Shown here piece by piece: positions 39,931 to 49,197 of a DNA stretch of 64,000 nt. The DNA lies in assembly GCA_019118565.1 (NCBI GenBank), contig DWYR01000025.1:62001-126000 (forward strand). The letters run 5' to 3'. The notes beneath the pieces are model-generated. The model saw only the letters and a list, made by a program, of their open reading frames with translations. It made no database searches and was not told the DNA's origin. The DNA comes from Candidatus Alistipes avicola. GTDB taxonomy: Bacteria; Bacteroidota; Bacteroidia; Bacteroidales; Rikenellaceae. The translations under genes and the position numbers were made by a program. Each line of letters opens with the position of its first letter. Within the stretch, counting starts at the first letter, position 1.

Positions 39931-40806
39931 ATGCGAATGAACGCCTTACAAACCATAGCCGGATGGTGGAAACGGTTTACCCGCAAACGCCGTCTGTGCA
40001 TGCTCAACCCGACCAACAATACCGAGGAGTGGTACACCCACATCTCAAGGGCAGGTCTGGTGACCGCCTTCCTGGCCTTTACCTTGTTATTGTTCATCAT
40101 CGAACTCTCGATCATTGCCTACACACCCGTGCTGAACCTGCTGCCGGGATACCGCATCGAAGCAGCCCGTTCTCGCGACATGCTGCTCAAAAACATTGTT
40201 CGTCTCGACTCCATGGAGCGTATGATGAACGACATGATGACCTACAACAACAACATCGCGCTGATCATGGACGGGAAAACCCCTGTCGTCCGAATCCTTG
40301 AAAATACGGACAGCGTACGTTCGGACAAGACCCTCGTCGCGCCCAACCGCGAAGATTCGCTCCTGCGCGCCCAGATGGAGGGCAACGGCCCCTACAGCCT
40401 GAATCAGAACGGTGAAGCCAAGAGCGCCCGCAAGTCGATCGACATGGTCTCGCCGATCGAGGGCATCATCCTCGAACGGTTCGACATCAAACGGGAGAAT
40501 TTCGGCATCCGGATTGCCGCATCACCCGACACGCAGATCGTTGCGGCCGATGACGGTTCGGTGGTGCTGAACCTCTGGACCCCCGAAACGGGATACATCA
40601 TCGAGATACAACACTCGGACAACCTGATTTCGATCTACCGCAACCTCTCCAAATCGCTCGTCTCCGTCGGACAACGCGTCAAACGGGGCGAGGCAATCGG
40701 TGCAAACACCGAGACCCTGACGGACGGCGGCGATGCCAAGATCTTCGAATTCGAACTCTGGAACAACGGGAAACCGGTCGATCCGGAAAGCTATATCGTC
40801 TTCTGA
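39931..40806 (+). CDS. Degenerate M23 (LytM-like) membrane protein
   Basis: A 291-residue protein with one membrane helix (about residues 40-65), a helical linker, and a C-terminal M23 fold. All zinc ligands appear lost: the HxGxD-type site reads NFGIRI and the HxH site reads FEFEL. Inactive LytM proteins such as EnvC and NlpD activate amidases in other bacteria, so a regulatory cell-wall role is likely by analogy. The ATG at 39931 was chosen because the frame before it looks non-coding; 39937 is also possible. dxr starts 5 bases after the stop. Confidence 0.85.
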   Translation: MRMNALQTIAGWWKRFTRKRRLCMLNPTNNTEEWYTHISRAGLVTAFLAFTLLLFIIELSIIAYTPVLNLLPGYRIEAARSRDMLLKNIVRLDSMERMMNDMMTYNNNIALIMDGKTPVVRILENTDSVRSDKTLVAPNREDSLLRAQMEGNGPYSLNQNGEAKSARKSIDMVSPIEGIILERFDIKRENFGIRIAASPDTQIVAADDGSVVLNLWTPETGYIIEIQHSDNLISIYRNLSKSLVSVGQRVKRGEAIGANTETLTDGGDAKIFEFELWNNGKPVDPESYIVF

Positions 40807-40811
40807 GAACC

Positions 40812-41963
40812 ATGAAACAAAAAATCGCCCTGCTGGGATCTACCGGATCGATCGGGTTACAGACCATCGACATCGTCCGCGAAAATCCCGATCTGTTCGA
40901 AATAACAACCCTGTCGGCCAACCACAACTGGGAAAAACTGGCTCAACAAGCACTGGAGTTCGATCCGGACAGTGTGGTCATCGCCGACGAACGATACTAC
41001 CTGCCGCTCAAAGAGGCACTCGAACGAACCCCGGTTAAGGTCTATGCCGGCGAAGAGGCCCTGCGTCAGGTTGTCCAAAGTTCGGAAGTGGACGTAGTCG
41101 TAAACGCCCTGGTCGGATACGCCGGCCTGCGCCCCACAGTCGCTGCCGTCGAGGCAGGCAAGAAGATCGCGTTGGCCAACAAGGAGACGCTGGTGGCTGG
41201 TGGCTGCTGTGTCATGCCGCTGGCCGCACGGCACAAAGCCCCGATCATCCCGGTCGATTCGGAACACTCGGCCATTTTCCAGTGTCTGGTCGGGGAGCAA
41301 TCCCCCGTCCGCCGGCTCGTCATCACCTGCAGCGGCGGTGCATTGCGCGACTGCAGCCGCGAAGAGATGGAGCACGTCTCCGTCGAACGGGCTCTCTGCC
41401 ATCCCCAATGGCAAATGGGTGCGAAAATCACGATCGACTCGGCTACGCTGGTAAACAAAGGGTTCGAAGTGATCGAAGCCAGCTGGCTCTTCGGCATTCC
41501 GGCCGAACAGATCAAAGTGGTAATCCATCCGCAGTCGATCGTCCACTCGATGGTCGAATTCGGGGACGGGGCTCTGAAGGCACAGCTCGGATCGCCCGAT
41601 ATGCGCATTCCGATCGCCTATGCCCTCAGTTTTCCCCGACGCCTCAACCGTCCGGTCGAAACATTCGATTTCATGGCCCATCCGACGCTCACCTTCGACG
41701 AAGTGGATCACGAGAAATACCCGGCTCTGGGGATCGCCTACGACTGTCTGCGGCACGGCGGGACAGCTGCCTGCACGATGAACGGTGCCAACGAAGTGGC
41801 TGTAGCCGCCTTCCTCGGCAAACGGTGCGAATTCGGTCAGATCGTCCGCACCATCGAATATGCCCTCGACAAGGCCCAATTCATCGCCTCGCCTTCGCTC
41901 GACGAACTCGAAGCGGCCAATCGGGAAGCTCGGCGTCTGGCGGCCGAATTCCTGCATCTGTAA
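40812..41963 (+). CDS. dxr: 1-deoxy-D-xylulose 5-phosphate reductoisomerase
   Basis: Dxr makes methylerythritol phosphate from DXP with NADPH, in the MEP isoprenoid pathway. The 383-residue protein begins with the nucleotide-binding LLGSTGSIGLQTID, and has the metal and substrate motifs VDSEHSAIFQ and EASWLFG. It is the fosmidomycin target in other bacteria. It lies between the M23-like gene (5 bases) and rseP (27 bases). Confidence 0.97.
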   Translation: MKQKIALLGSTGSIGLQTIDIVRENPDLFEITTLSANHNWEKLAQQALEFDPDSVVIADERYYLPLKEALERTPVKVYAGEEALRQVVQSSEVDVVVNALVGYAGLRPTVAAVEAGKKIALANKETLVAGGCCVMPLAARHKAPIIPVDSEHSAIFQCLVGEQSPVRRLVITCSGGALRDCSREEMEHVSVERALCHPQWQMGAKITIDSATLVNKGFEVIEASWLFGIPAEQIKVVIHPQSIVHSMVEFGDGALKAQLGSPDMRIPIAYALSFPRRLNRPVETFDFMAHPTLTFDEVDHEKYPALGIAYDCLRHGGTAACTMNGANEVAVAAFLGKRCEFGQIVRTIEYALDKAQFIASPSLDELEAANREARRLAAEFLHL

Positions 41964-41990
41964 TCTGCAAAAACGCACAAACACACCTTC

Positions 41991-43313
41991 ATGGATATTC
42001 TAATCAAAATCGCACAACTCTTCCTCTGTTTCACGATCCTGGTCGGGATTCATGAGTTCGGACACTTTATCATGGCGCGTATCTTCAAGATTCGTGTCGA
42101 AAAATTCTATATCTTCTTCGACCCCTGGTTCTCGCTCTTCAAATTCAAGCGTGGAGACACGGAGTACGGTCTGGGCTGGCTGCCTCTGGGCGGATATGTC
42201 AAGATCGCCGGCATGATCGACGAATCGCTCGACACGGACCAGATGAAGCAGGAGCCCAAACCCTATGAATTCCGTTCGAAACCGGCATGGCAGCGTCTGC
42301 TGGTCATGTTAGCGGGTGTCTTCATGAACCTGCTGCTGGCCATCGTCATCTACTGTGGCATCTGCTACACGTGGGGTGACGCCTACTTCTCGAACTACGA
42401 TGCCAAATGGGGCTACAACTTCAACCAAACGGCCCAGCAGATGGGATTCCGCAACGGAGACCGCTTTGTCTCGATCGACGGCAAGCCGATCGACAACATC
42501 GCCGTATTGCAGAATGACCTGCTGATCACCGAAAGCGGTCGTCAGGTAGTCGTGGATCGTGCCGGAGAAGAGGTTACCATCGACATCTCGCTCGACGAGC
42601 TGATCGATATGCGCCAGCAGAAAGCCTTTGAGAATCTTTTTACCCTGCGACTTCCGTTCCTCGTGGACAGCGTTTCGTTCGCATCGGCATCGGAGGCGGG
42701 ATTGCAGGTCGGTGACGAAATCGTCGGAATCGATGCGCTGCAAAACGCAGATTATCTCGACTACAAAAAATACATCGAGGCCCATCCGGGAGAGGAGCTC
42801 GTCATGAGCGTCAAACGCAACGGTGCACGGATCGACTCGCTCATCGTTCCGGTCAATGCCGACGGGCGCATCGGCGTGATAACCCGCAGCCCCTACCAGT
42901 TGCGCACGCAGCAATACACCTTCTGGGAGTCGATCCCGGCCGGATTCCACAAGGCAGGCAAGACGATCGCCAACTACTGGGAACAACTCAAACTCATCGT
43001 CAAACCCCAAACCAAGATGTATGAGGAGTTGGGCGGATTCGTGGCCATCGGCAGCATCTTCCCAAGCAGTTGGGACTGGCAGGACTTCTGGTTCAAGACC
43101 GCCTTCCTGTCGATCATCCTGGCCATCATGAACCTGTTGCCCATTCCCGGTCTGGACGGCGGACACGCCCTCTTTACGCTCTGGGAGATAATTACACGAC
43201 GCAAACCGAGCGAGAAATTCCTCCTCGTGGCGCAATATGTCGGACTGGTCATCATTCTGGCACTGCTCATCTACGCCAATGGAAACGATATTTACCGATT
43301 CTTCATCAAATAA
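41991..43313 (+). CDS. rseP: Site-2 intramembrane metalloprotease RseP
   Basis: RseP cleaves membrane-bound anti-sigma factors and leftover signal peptides inside the membrane. The 440-residue protein has the zinc motif HEFGH in the first helix (near residue 20), a PDZ region in the middle (two PDZ-like segments), and the LDGGH motif near the C-terminus carrying the third ligand. dxr and rseP are adjacent in many bacteria. The LUD gene follows after 13 bases. Confidence 0.95.
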   Translation: MDILIKIAQLFLCFTILVGIHEFGHFIMARIFKIRVEKFYIFFDPWFSLFKFKRGDTEYGLGWLPLGGYVKIAGMIDESLDTDQMKQEPKPYEFRSKPAWQRLLVMLAGVFMNLLLAIVIYCGICYTWGDAYFSNYDAKWGYNFNQTAQQMGFRNGDRFVSIDGKPIDNIAVLQNDLLITESGRQVVVDRAGEEVTIDISLDELIDMRQQKAFENLFTLRLPFLVDSVSFASASEAGLQVGDEIVGIDALQNADYLDYKKYIEAHPGEELVMSVKRNGARIDSLIVPVNADGRIGVITRSPYQLRTQQYTFWESIPAGFHKAGKTIANYWEQLKLIVKPQTKMYEELGGFVAIGSIFPSSWDWQDFWFKTAFLSIILAIMNLLPIPGLDGGHALFTLWEIITRRKPSEKFLLVAQYVGLVIILALLIYANGNDIYRFFIK

Positions 43314-43326
43314 AGCCCCGAAAGTC

Positions 43327-43953
43327 ATGAACGAACAGATGGAACGCTGTCAGAAGAACCTGCTCCGCCATGGGTTTGACGTGCGGATTGCCTCGGACAA
43401 GGAGGAGGCTCGCCGGATTCTGGAAGAGGAGATTGCCGCTACAGTCCCCGAAAGCATCGCTTTCGGAGGTTCGATGACCATGGAGGCTACCGGCATTGTA
43501 GAGGCGTTGCGGAAGGATGACCGATACCGAATCTACGACACGGTCAATCATGCACTGCCCCGCGAGGAGCGTCTCGAACTGCGCCGCCAGGGGTTGCTCG
43601 CCGACCTCTTCATCACGGGCATCAATGCCATCACGGAAGAGGGGGCTCTCTTCTGGCTCGATATGCAGGGTAACCGGATTGCCGCAATCGCCTACGGTCC
43701 CCGCAAAGTGTTGCTGGTGGCCGGACGCAACAAGATCGTCGCTACACGCGCCGAAGCCGAAGAGCGCATCCGCACCATCGCCGCACCCCGCAATGCCGCC
43801 CGTCTCAACCAGCATACCCCCTGCGTCCAAACAGGCGTATGTGCCGACTGCTCCTCCGAAGAGCGGATCTGTTGCACGCATATGTGCATGGAGCGCTGCG
43901 TACCCCGCAAGCGGGTGACGGTCATTCTGATCGACGAAGAGTTGGGTTTATAG
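43327..43953 (+). CDS. LUD-domain protein (lactate-utilisation LutC-like)
   Basis: A 208-residue protein beginning MNEQMERCQKNLLRHG at the ATG at 43327; the upstream frame overlaps rseP. It has the LUD fold signatures FGGSMT and TGINAITEEGALFWLD. The C-terminus is Cys-rich (TPCVQTGVCADC, then ICCTHMCMERC), suggesting an iron-sulfur or zinc site. Stand-alone members have unknown function; the LutAB partners are absent nearby. It sits between rseP and radA in one operon. Confidence 0.87.
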   Translation: MNEQMERCQKNLLRHGFDVRIASDKEEARRILEEEIAATVPESIAFGGSMTMEATGIVEALRKDDRYRIYDTVNHALPREERLELRRQGLLADLFITGINAITEEGALFWLDMQGNRIAAIAYGPRKVLLVAGRNKIVATRAEAEERIRTIAAPRNAARLNQHTPCVQTGVCADCSSEERICCTHMCMERCVPRKRVTVILIDEELGL

Positions 43954-43968
43954 CATCAAACAGGGATT

Positions 43969-45339
43969 ATGGCAAAGGTCAAGAAAGCGTTTTTCTGCCG
44001 CAACTGCGGATTCGAAGCCCCCAAGTGGCTGGGCAAGTGTCCGGCGTGCGGCGAGTGGAACACCTTTACCGAAGAGGTGATCGCCCGCGAAAGCGGATCG
44101 GGAGGCAGCAGCATCACGGCCGGACTTCCGAAAAGCCGACCGCAGGCAATTCAGGATATTCACGAGAGCCAGCACCGGCGCATCGACCTGGGCAACCAGG
44201 AGGTAAACCGCGTGTTGGGAGGTGGGTTGGTGCCCGGATCGCTCATTCTGCTGGGAGGTGAACCCGGAATCGGCAAATCGACACTCAGCCTACAGATCGC
44301 GCTGGCGGACAACGGCCTGAAGACGCTCTATGTTTCGGGCGAAGAGTCGACCGAGCAGATCAAGATGCGGGCCACGCGGCTGGGAATCGGAAACGAGAAC
44401 TGTCTCGTGTATGCCGAAACACAACTGGAGAACATCGTGGCACAGATCGAGGAGCAACGTCCCGATGTGGTGGTGATCGACTCGATCCAGACCATCTACA
44501 CCGATGTGATCGAATCGTCGGCCGGCAGCGTCTCGCAGATCCGCGAATGTGCGGCTACCCTACTGAAATATGCAAAAAATACCGGCACGTCGATCTTCAT
44601 CATCGGACACATCACCAAGGACGGTACGATTGCCGGACCGAAGATTCTGGAGCATATCGTCGATGTGGTCCTTCAGTTCGAAGGAGACAACAACCTGATA
44701 TACCGTATTTTGAGAAGTATCAAAAACCGATTCGGTGCCACGTTCGAGATCGGCGTCTTCGAGATGCTTGAATCGGGTCTGCGCGAAGTGGACAACCCCT
44801 CAGAGATCCTGCTCTCCCACTACGAGACCCCACTGAGCGGTATCGCCGTCGGGGCCTCGGTAGACGGCATACGCCCCTATCTGATCGAAGTGCAGGCACT
44901 CGTCTGCAACGCCACCTACGGCACGCCCCAACGTACCGTAACCGGATACGACACCAAGCGGATGAACATGTTGCTGGCCGTACTCGAGAAACGGGTCGGC
45001 ATGAAGATGTTTACCAAGGATGTTTTCCTCAACTTCGCCGGCGGATTCCGGGTATCGGATCCGGGACTCGATCTGGCCATCGCCTCGGCCGTCATCTCCT
45101 CCTACTACGACCGTCCGATCGGTGAGGGGATCTGTCTGGCTGGCGAAATCGGGCTTTCGGGCGAGGTGCGTCCCGCCCCCCGGACCGAGCAGCGAATCAA
45201 CGAAGCGGCCCGGTTAGGATTCAAACGGATCGTCGTCTCCGGTTATCTGAGCCGCTCGCTCAAGAAGCCCAAAGGAATTGAGGTCGTCTCGATCAACAGC
45301 ATTGACCAGTTGCCCAGAGCACTCTTTACGGAGAATTAA
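43969..45339 (+). CDS. radA: DNA repair protein RadA
   Basis: RadA is a RecA-like ATPase that extends heteroduplex in recombinational repair. The 456-residue protein has the N-terminal zinc finger CRNCG...CPACG, Walker A GGEPGIGKST, the RadA-specific KNRFG motif, and a C-terminal Lon-protease-like domain. It is the last gene of the M23-dxr-rseP-LUD-radA operon. Its TAA stop overlaps the first bases of the terminator stem. Confidence 0.97.
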   Translation: MAKVKKAFFCRNCGFEAPKWLGKCPACGEWNTFTEEVIARESGSGGSSITAGLPKSRPQAIQDIHESQHRRIDLGNQEVNRVLGGGLVPGSLILLGGEPGIGKSTLSLQIALADNGLKTLYVSGEESTEQIKMRATRLGIGNENCLVYAETQLENIVAQIEEQRPDVVVIDSIQTIYTDVIESSAGSVSQIRECAATLLKYAKNTGTSIFIIGHITKDGTIAGPKILEHIVDVVLQFEGDNNLIYRILRSIKNRFGATFEIGVFEMLESGLREVDNPSEILLSHYETPLSGIAVGASVDGIRPYLIEVQALVCNATYGTPQRTVTGYDTKRMNMLLAVLEKRVGMKMFTKDVFLNFAGGFRVSDPGLDLAIASAVISSYYDRPIGEGICLAGEIGLSGEVRPAPRTEQRINEAARLGFKRIVVSGYLSRSLKKPKGIEVVSINSIDQLPRALFTEN

Positions 45340-45379
45340 AAGCGAGAGCCGAAACAATCTTGTTTCGGCTCTCGCTTTT
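45338..45379. terminator. Bidirectional intrinsic terminator overlapping the radA stop
   Basis: A perfect 19-base inverted repeat (45338-45356 with 45361-45379) with a 4-base loop. The left arm begins within the radA stop codon. It also closes the convergent DUF4831-AlkD unit. Confidence 0.9.
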
Positions 45380-45392
45380 TTATGAATATAGC

Positions 45393-46031
45393 TTAGAATT
45401 CCAGACGCCAACTCATCTCCTCCCGAACATAATGGGTCGTATAGCAATCATTAAGCGACGAAAGCAGCGTTTCGACCTCGTGCCGTTGTTCCGGATCCTC
45501 AATCAAGGAGGAAAGCAGTGCGACAACTCCCCGTCCAATCAACGGAGACTCCGGTTTCCGCTCGATCAAATGCCCAACCGTACGGAAAATCCGATCCAGA
45601 TCGATGTGATCCAGATTGGACAATCCTAACAGACCGGCATACTGCCACAATTCATCATCGGAATCACACCATGCCAGCCCCCACGACTCAGCCACTGGGG
45701 TCCGTTTCATCAAGGCGAAGGCAGCCTCTTCGGCCATCTCCGTATTGTTCACCCCCCGTCCCCAGAATGGGATCTCCTCCAGCTCAATCCGTTCGGGATC
45801 GGCGATCCAAAGTGCTGCCAGGCGCAACTCACGTACATCCTGCCCATAGAGGAACTGCGCCCACTCATGATCGGGAGTCTCAGCGCGCGCAATAGTCCGG
45901 ACTGTCGGGATACTCACCCCGAAATTAAGCCCGTAGCGCCGGCCCTGGTACTGCATCGTATCGGCAACCGCCCCGTTTCGCTCCCGACGGAAACGGGCCA
46001 GCAAAGCCGTCATTCTCGAAGTATGGTCCAT
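45393..46031 (-). CDS. DNA alkylation repair protein (AlkD-like)
   Basis: A 212-residue all-helical protein of the AlkD/AlkC HEAT-like family. Recognisable stretches are YGLNFGVSIPTVRTIAR, WIADPERIELEEIPFW and a Trp-rich ESWGLAWCDSDDELW. AlkD removes N3- and N7-alkylated bases without base flipping; whether this shorter member is an active glycosylase is uncertain. It lies 8 bases after the DUF4831 gene and shares its transcript. Confidence 0.82.
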   Translation of the reverse strand: MDHTSRMTALLARFRRERNGAVADTMQYQGRRYGLNFGVSIPTVRTIARAETPDHEWAQFLYGQDVRELRLAALWIADPERIELEEIPFWGRGVNNTEMAEEAAFALMKRTPVAESWGLAWCDSDDELWQYAGLLGLSNLDHIDLDRIFRTVGHLIERKPESPLIGRGVVALLSSLIEDPEQRHEVETLLSSLNDCYTTHYVREEMSWRLEF

Positions 46032-46039
46032 AACTCACG

Positions 46040-46927
46040 CTACTTTTTAGCCTGCGGCAATGCGACCGTCTGTCCAAACTGGAAAACAGGAAGCACCTCG
46101 GCATCACGCTCCTGACCGGCTGCAATCACCGAACAACGGGTCATCGAGGCAATGCGGTAAGAAGCCGTATTGGAACCAGCCTTTACACCGGGTTCATCCA
46201 ACGCAGGATTCTGGGGCTCATACTGTACCAACACCAGATCTCCCGTCAGGTCATCGGTCGGGAGCAGTCCGGCATCGGGGCTGAAGCGGCAGATAATCTG
46301 CTGGTATTTACCCTCGGCCGGTACGACACGGAAACGCTGCGTCTCGGTAGTCACCATACGGCGTCCGATAAACATCTCGAGCAGCTCCTGCTCCATCCTA
46401 TCCAGTCGATCAAGAGCTGCCGGGAGACCGGCTCCAAAGACATTTTCACCGGCCTCGCCATCGATCAGATCGAGGCGGTGTTTGCGAATCGAGAAGATCA
46501 TCGCAGCGGCATTGGCTGCAGCCGACTGAAGATCCTGCTCATCCATATAGAAGCGGTCGATCGGCAAGCGGGCAAACTCGGCATCGTGCGCCGCATAGCT
46601 CTCAATCCGGGCAGTTGCCGGGGCAATCGGGCCGGCAACCGGATAACGCTCTCCCGGCATCAAGGCTACCGAGGCATCGGTAATCGTATAAACCGTCTTG
46701 TCGCTCAGTGCGGCACGAAGACCCAAATAACGCTGTGCATAGCGCGCATAGGGGCCGCTGACAACCTTCTCGCAAGAGACCGTAATATCGACGGCAAGTA
46801 CCGTCTCGGCCGTTCCGACAACCGTCTGACCATTCTCAACATAGGTTCCCAGACGTGTCATCTCAAGGTTCTGGGCCGTAGCCGCTCCTGCAAAAAAGAG
46901 CGGAAGAATCCACCATATCTTTTTCAT
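46040..46927 (-). CDS. Secreted DUF4831 family protein
   Basis: A 295-residue protein from the ATG at 46927 (MKKIWWILPLFFAGAATAQ), with a cleavable signal peptide. The mature part matches the Bacteroidota family DUF4831, with features such as YARYAQRYLG and a repeated acidic/aromatic pattern. No function is known; it is probably periplasmic or in the outer membrane. A TATATTTG promoter lies at 46991-46998. The AlkD-like gene follows after 8 bases, but their association looks like shared transcription, not shared chemistry. Confidence 0.82.
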   Translation of the reverse strand: MKKIWWILPLFFAGAATAQNLEMTRLGTYVENGQTVVGTAETVLAVDITVSCEKVVSGPYARYAQRYLGLRAALSDKTVYTITDASVALMPGERYPVAGPIAPATARIESYAAHDAEFARLPIDRFYMDEQDLQSAAANAAAMIFSIRKHRLDLIDGEAGENVFGAGLPAALDRLDRMEQELLEMFIGRRMVTTETQRFRVVPAEGKYQQIICRFSPDAGLLPTDDLTGDLVLVQYEPQNPALDEPGVKAGSNTASYRIASMTRCSVIAAGQERDAEVLPVFQFGQTVALPQAKK

Positions 46928-46990
46928 AATCAAAACTGTTTTTTTAACTCTTTCTCATTAACATTCCCTATTGGAGAAGGGAATCCGTTT

Positions 46991-46998
46991 CAAATATA
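46991..46998 (-). promoter_or_regulatory. -7 promoter element of the DUF4831 gene
   Basis: Reads TATATTTG leftward, 64 bases ahead of the ATG at 46927. A small hairpin (46963-46969 with 46978-46984) lies in the leader or ends the upstream operon. Confidence 0.5.
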
Positions 46999-47023
46999 CG
47001 AATTTATGCAAAACGATCTTTCT

Positions 47024-47722
47024 CTAAAATTTCAAATAAAAAGCCCCGGTCAGTTGCCGATACTCCGGGGTATAGGAGTCCGGACCTCCGTTTTCGATAA
47101 CGAGCCGCTCCACTGATGGCGGCAGGGTCGGTTCGGCAACGAACTCGGCCAGGATACGTCGTACACCCCGCCGCGGTGTCGAACAGATTTCGCACCAGCG
47201 AGCCGGGAAAAGCCGTCCGAGCGAGGTGGATTTGAAACGCTGCATCTCGGCCGGCGGCAACACCAGCGCAAAACGTCCGCCGGGAGCAAGCAGGCGAAGG
47301 ACCGCTGTGGTCAGCTCCTCGAAGGTCAGATCGACCGTATGGCGTGCGGTATTGCGCCCCTCGTCGGGCGAGCGAAGTGAATCGACAAAATAGGGAGGAT
47401 TCGATACGATCAGGTCGAACAGCTCGGCCGGCTTGTATTGCTGAACGGGGAGGCATTGTGTTTCGAGACGATCACCCCACGAAGAGGCGGCAAAATTCCC
47501 GGAAGCCTGCTCCGCACAGGCCGGATCGATATCGATCGCCGTGATGCGTGCCTCGCTGCGCTGGGCCAGCATCAAGGCAATCACCCCCGTACCGGTTCCG
47601 ATATCCAGCACTCGCCGGTCCGTCGCACGCACACCAACCCATGCCCCAAGCAGGACGGCATCCGTACCAACCTTCATCGGGCAACGGTCCTGGCAAACGG
47701 TAAACTGTTTGAATCGGAACAT
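47024..47722 (-). CDS. trmN6: tRNA1(Val) adenine-37 N6-methyltransferase-like protein
   Basis: A 232-residue SAM-dependent methyltransferase. MFRFKQFTVCQDRCPMKVGTDA is the family start. The SAM site is LDIGTGTGVIALMLAQ, and the adenine-binding motif SNPPYF marks an N6-adenine enzyme. I use the ATG at 47722; the longer frame would use TTG at 47752. By homology it modifies A37 of a valine tRNA. Last gene of the six-gene leftward operon. Confidence 0.85.
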   Translation of the reverse strand: MFRFKQFTVCQDRCPMKVGTDAVLLGAWVGVRATDRRVLDIGTGTGVIALMLAQRSEARITAIDIDPACAEQASGNFAASSWGDRLETQCLPVQQYKPAELFDLIVSNPPYFVDSLRSPDEGRNTARHTVDLTFEELTTAVLRLLAPGGRFALVLPPAEMQRFKSTSLGRLFPARWCEICSTPRRGVRRILAEFVAEPTLPPSVERLVIENGGPDSYTPEYRQLTGAFYLKF

Positions 47723-47744
47723 AGCACAGGCTCTCTTTTTCGGA

Positions 47745-48530
47745 TCAAACAACGGAACTATCTTTCAGAAATCCCTCCATACCGGCCCCAAACAGGGCAT
47801 AATCGTATCGCACGGGATCTTCGGGGTCGAAACGGCGCAACGACTCCGTTATTTCAACAACGGCCCGCCAATCGTTCTGGCGGCGGGAAAGCAGCCCCAA
47901 GGTTCGTCCCACAGCCCCGGAATGGACGTCGAGCGGCAGGTAGAGTGCCGACATCGGGATCGAACGCCACAGCCCGAAATCCACGCCCCGATCATCGCGG
48001 CGCACCATCCAGCGCAAAAACATATTCAAGCGTTTGCACGAAGCCCCCTTATCGATTGACGGGAGGTGTTTTTCACAATGGGTCGGATGAGGTACCGAAA
48101 GAAACTCCTTCCGAAATTCGGACAATACGGTCGGGATGGAACCCGTAGCGGCATAACGGGATTCGAAAAAGCCGCCCAAACTGCCGTAGCGCTCAACAAT
48201 CGAGCGAAGTGAACGGACAAAGGCAATCAGATCCTCGCCGTTGAAGGTGCGATGGACACACCCCTGCAACGAACGCAACTCCTCTTCCGAAGCGTATCGG
48301 ACAAAATCAGCCGGAGCATCGTCCATATAACGCATCATCCGGCAGGCGTTATGCACGATCGACTTGCGGTTACCCCAGGCGATCGTAGCGGCCAGGAAAC
48401 CGGCAATTTCACGATCCTCCTGCCCCTCGAAACGATGCGGTACGCTGATCGGATCCGGTGCGATAAACTCCGTCCGGTTGAATCGGTCGTACAGTGTTTC
48501 GAGCAGTTCCCGCAACGCCTCCTCTGTCAT
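47745..48530 (-). CDS. TIGR02757 family protein
   Basis: A 261-residue protein from the ATG at 48530 (MTEEALRELLETLYDRFN). Matching stretches are DREIAGFLAATIAWGNRKSI and DFGLWRSIPMSALYLPLDVHSG, which I associate with the family TIGR02757 found across Bacteroidota. It is mostly helical with no signal peptide, so cytoplasmic. Resemblance to helix-hairpin-helix DNA glycosylases has been suspected for this family, but I see no clear catalytic residue. Embedded in an essential-gene operon, which suggests a conserved role. Confidence 0.8.
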   Translation of the reverse strand: MTEEALRELLETLYDRFNRTEFIAPDPISVPHRFEGQEDREIAGFLAATIAWGNRKSIVHNACRMMRYMDDAPADFVRYASEEELRSLQGCVHRTFNGEDLIAFVRSLRSIVERYGSLGGFFESRYAATGSIPTVLSEFRKEFLSVPHPTHCEKHLPSIDKGASCKRLNMFLRWMVRRDDRGVDFGLWRSIPMSALYLPLDVHSGAVGRTLGLLSRRQNDWRAVVEITESLRRFDPEDPVRYDYALFGAGMEGFLKDSSVV

Positions 48531-48543
48531 AAAATCATGCTTC

Positions 48544-49197
48544 TTATAGAAGAATCTCGCCGTCGCGCATGACAATGCGTCGATCGGCACGGGAGGCAAG
48601 CTCCTCGTCGTGTGTCACCAGAACGATGGTTTGGTTCAGACGTTCCCGCAGATCGAAAAACAGGCGGTGAATTTCGTCCCGGTTATGCGTATCGAGATTA
48701 CCCGACGGCTCATCCGCCAACAGGACGGCCGGCGAATTGATCAAAGCCCGTGCAATGGCCACCCGCTGCTGTTCGCCTCCGGAGAGTTGGCCCGGCTTAT
48801 GCTCCATCCGGTCGGCAAGGCCTACCATCGTAAGCAGTTCGGTAGCCTGCCGTTCCACTTCGCGGCGGTCGCGACGACCGATCAATCCCGGAATACAGAC
48901 ATTCTCCAAGGCCGTAAACTCGGGCAACAGGTGATGGAACTGGAATACGAATCCGATCCGTTCGTTCCGGAATCGGGAAAGAGCCCGATCCCCCAACGAA
49001 GAGATCTTCCGCCCGTCGATCTCGACTTCGCCCCGGTCCGCCTTCGACAGCGTTCCCAGGATCTGCAACAGGGTCGTTTTCCCGGCTCCGCTCGCCCCTA
49101 CGATCGAGACGATCTCCCCGCGGGATACTTCGAGCGAAACCCCTTTGAGGACCTCCAGATCCCCGTAACTCTTATGGATATCCGTTGCTTTTATCAT
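48544..49197 (-). CDS. lolD: Lipoprotein-release ABC transporter ATPase LolD
   Basis: LolD powers LolCDE, which extracts lipoproteins from the inner membrane for transfer to LolA. The ATG at 49197 ([20 protein letters not shown]) gives 217 residues. Walker [13 protein letters not shown], signature [15 protein letters not shown] and Walker [13 protein letters not shown] are intact. Its start overlaps the folP stop (ATGA). The lolC/E gene is not in the window. Other MacB/FtsE-type ATPases look similar, but length and [10 protein letters not shown] favour LolD. Confidence 0.88.
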   Translation of the reverse strand: MIKATDIHKSYGDLEVLKGVSLEVSRGEIVSIVGASGAGKTTLLQILGTLSKADRGEVEIDGRKISSLGDRALSRFRNERIGFVFQFHHLLPEFTALENVCIPGLIGRRDRREVERQATELLTMVGLADRMEHKPGQLSGGEQQRVAIARALINSPAVLLADEPSGNLDTHNRDEIHRLFFDLRERLNQTIVLVTHDEELASRADRRIVMRDGEILL

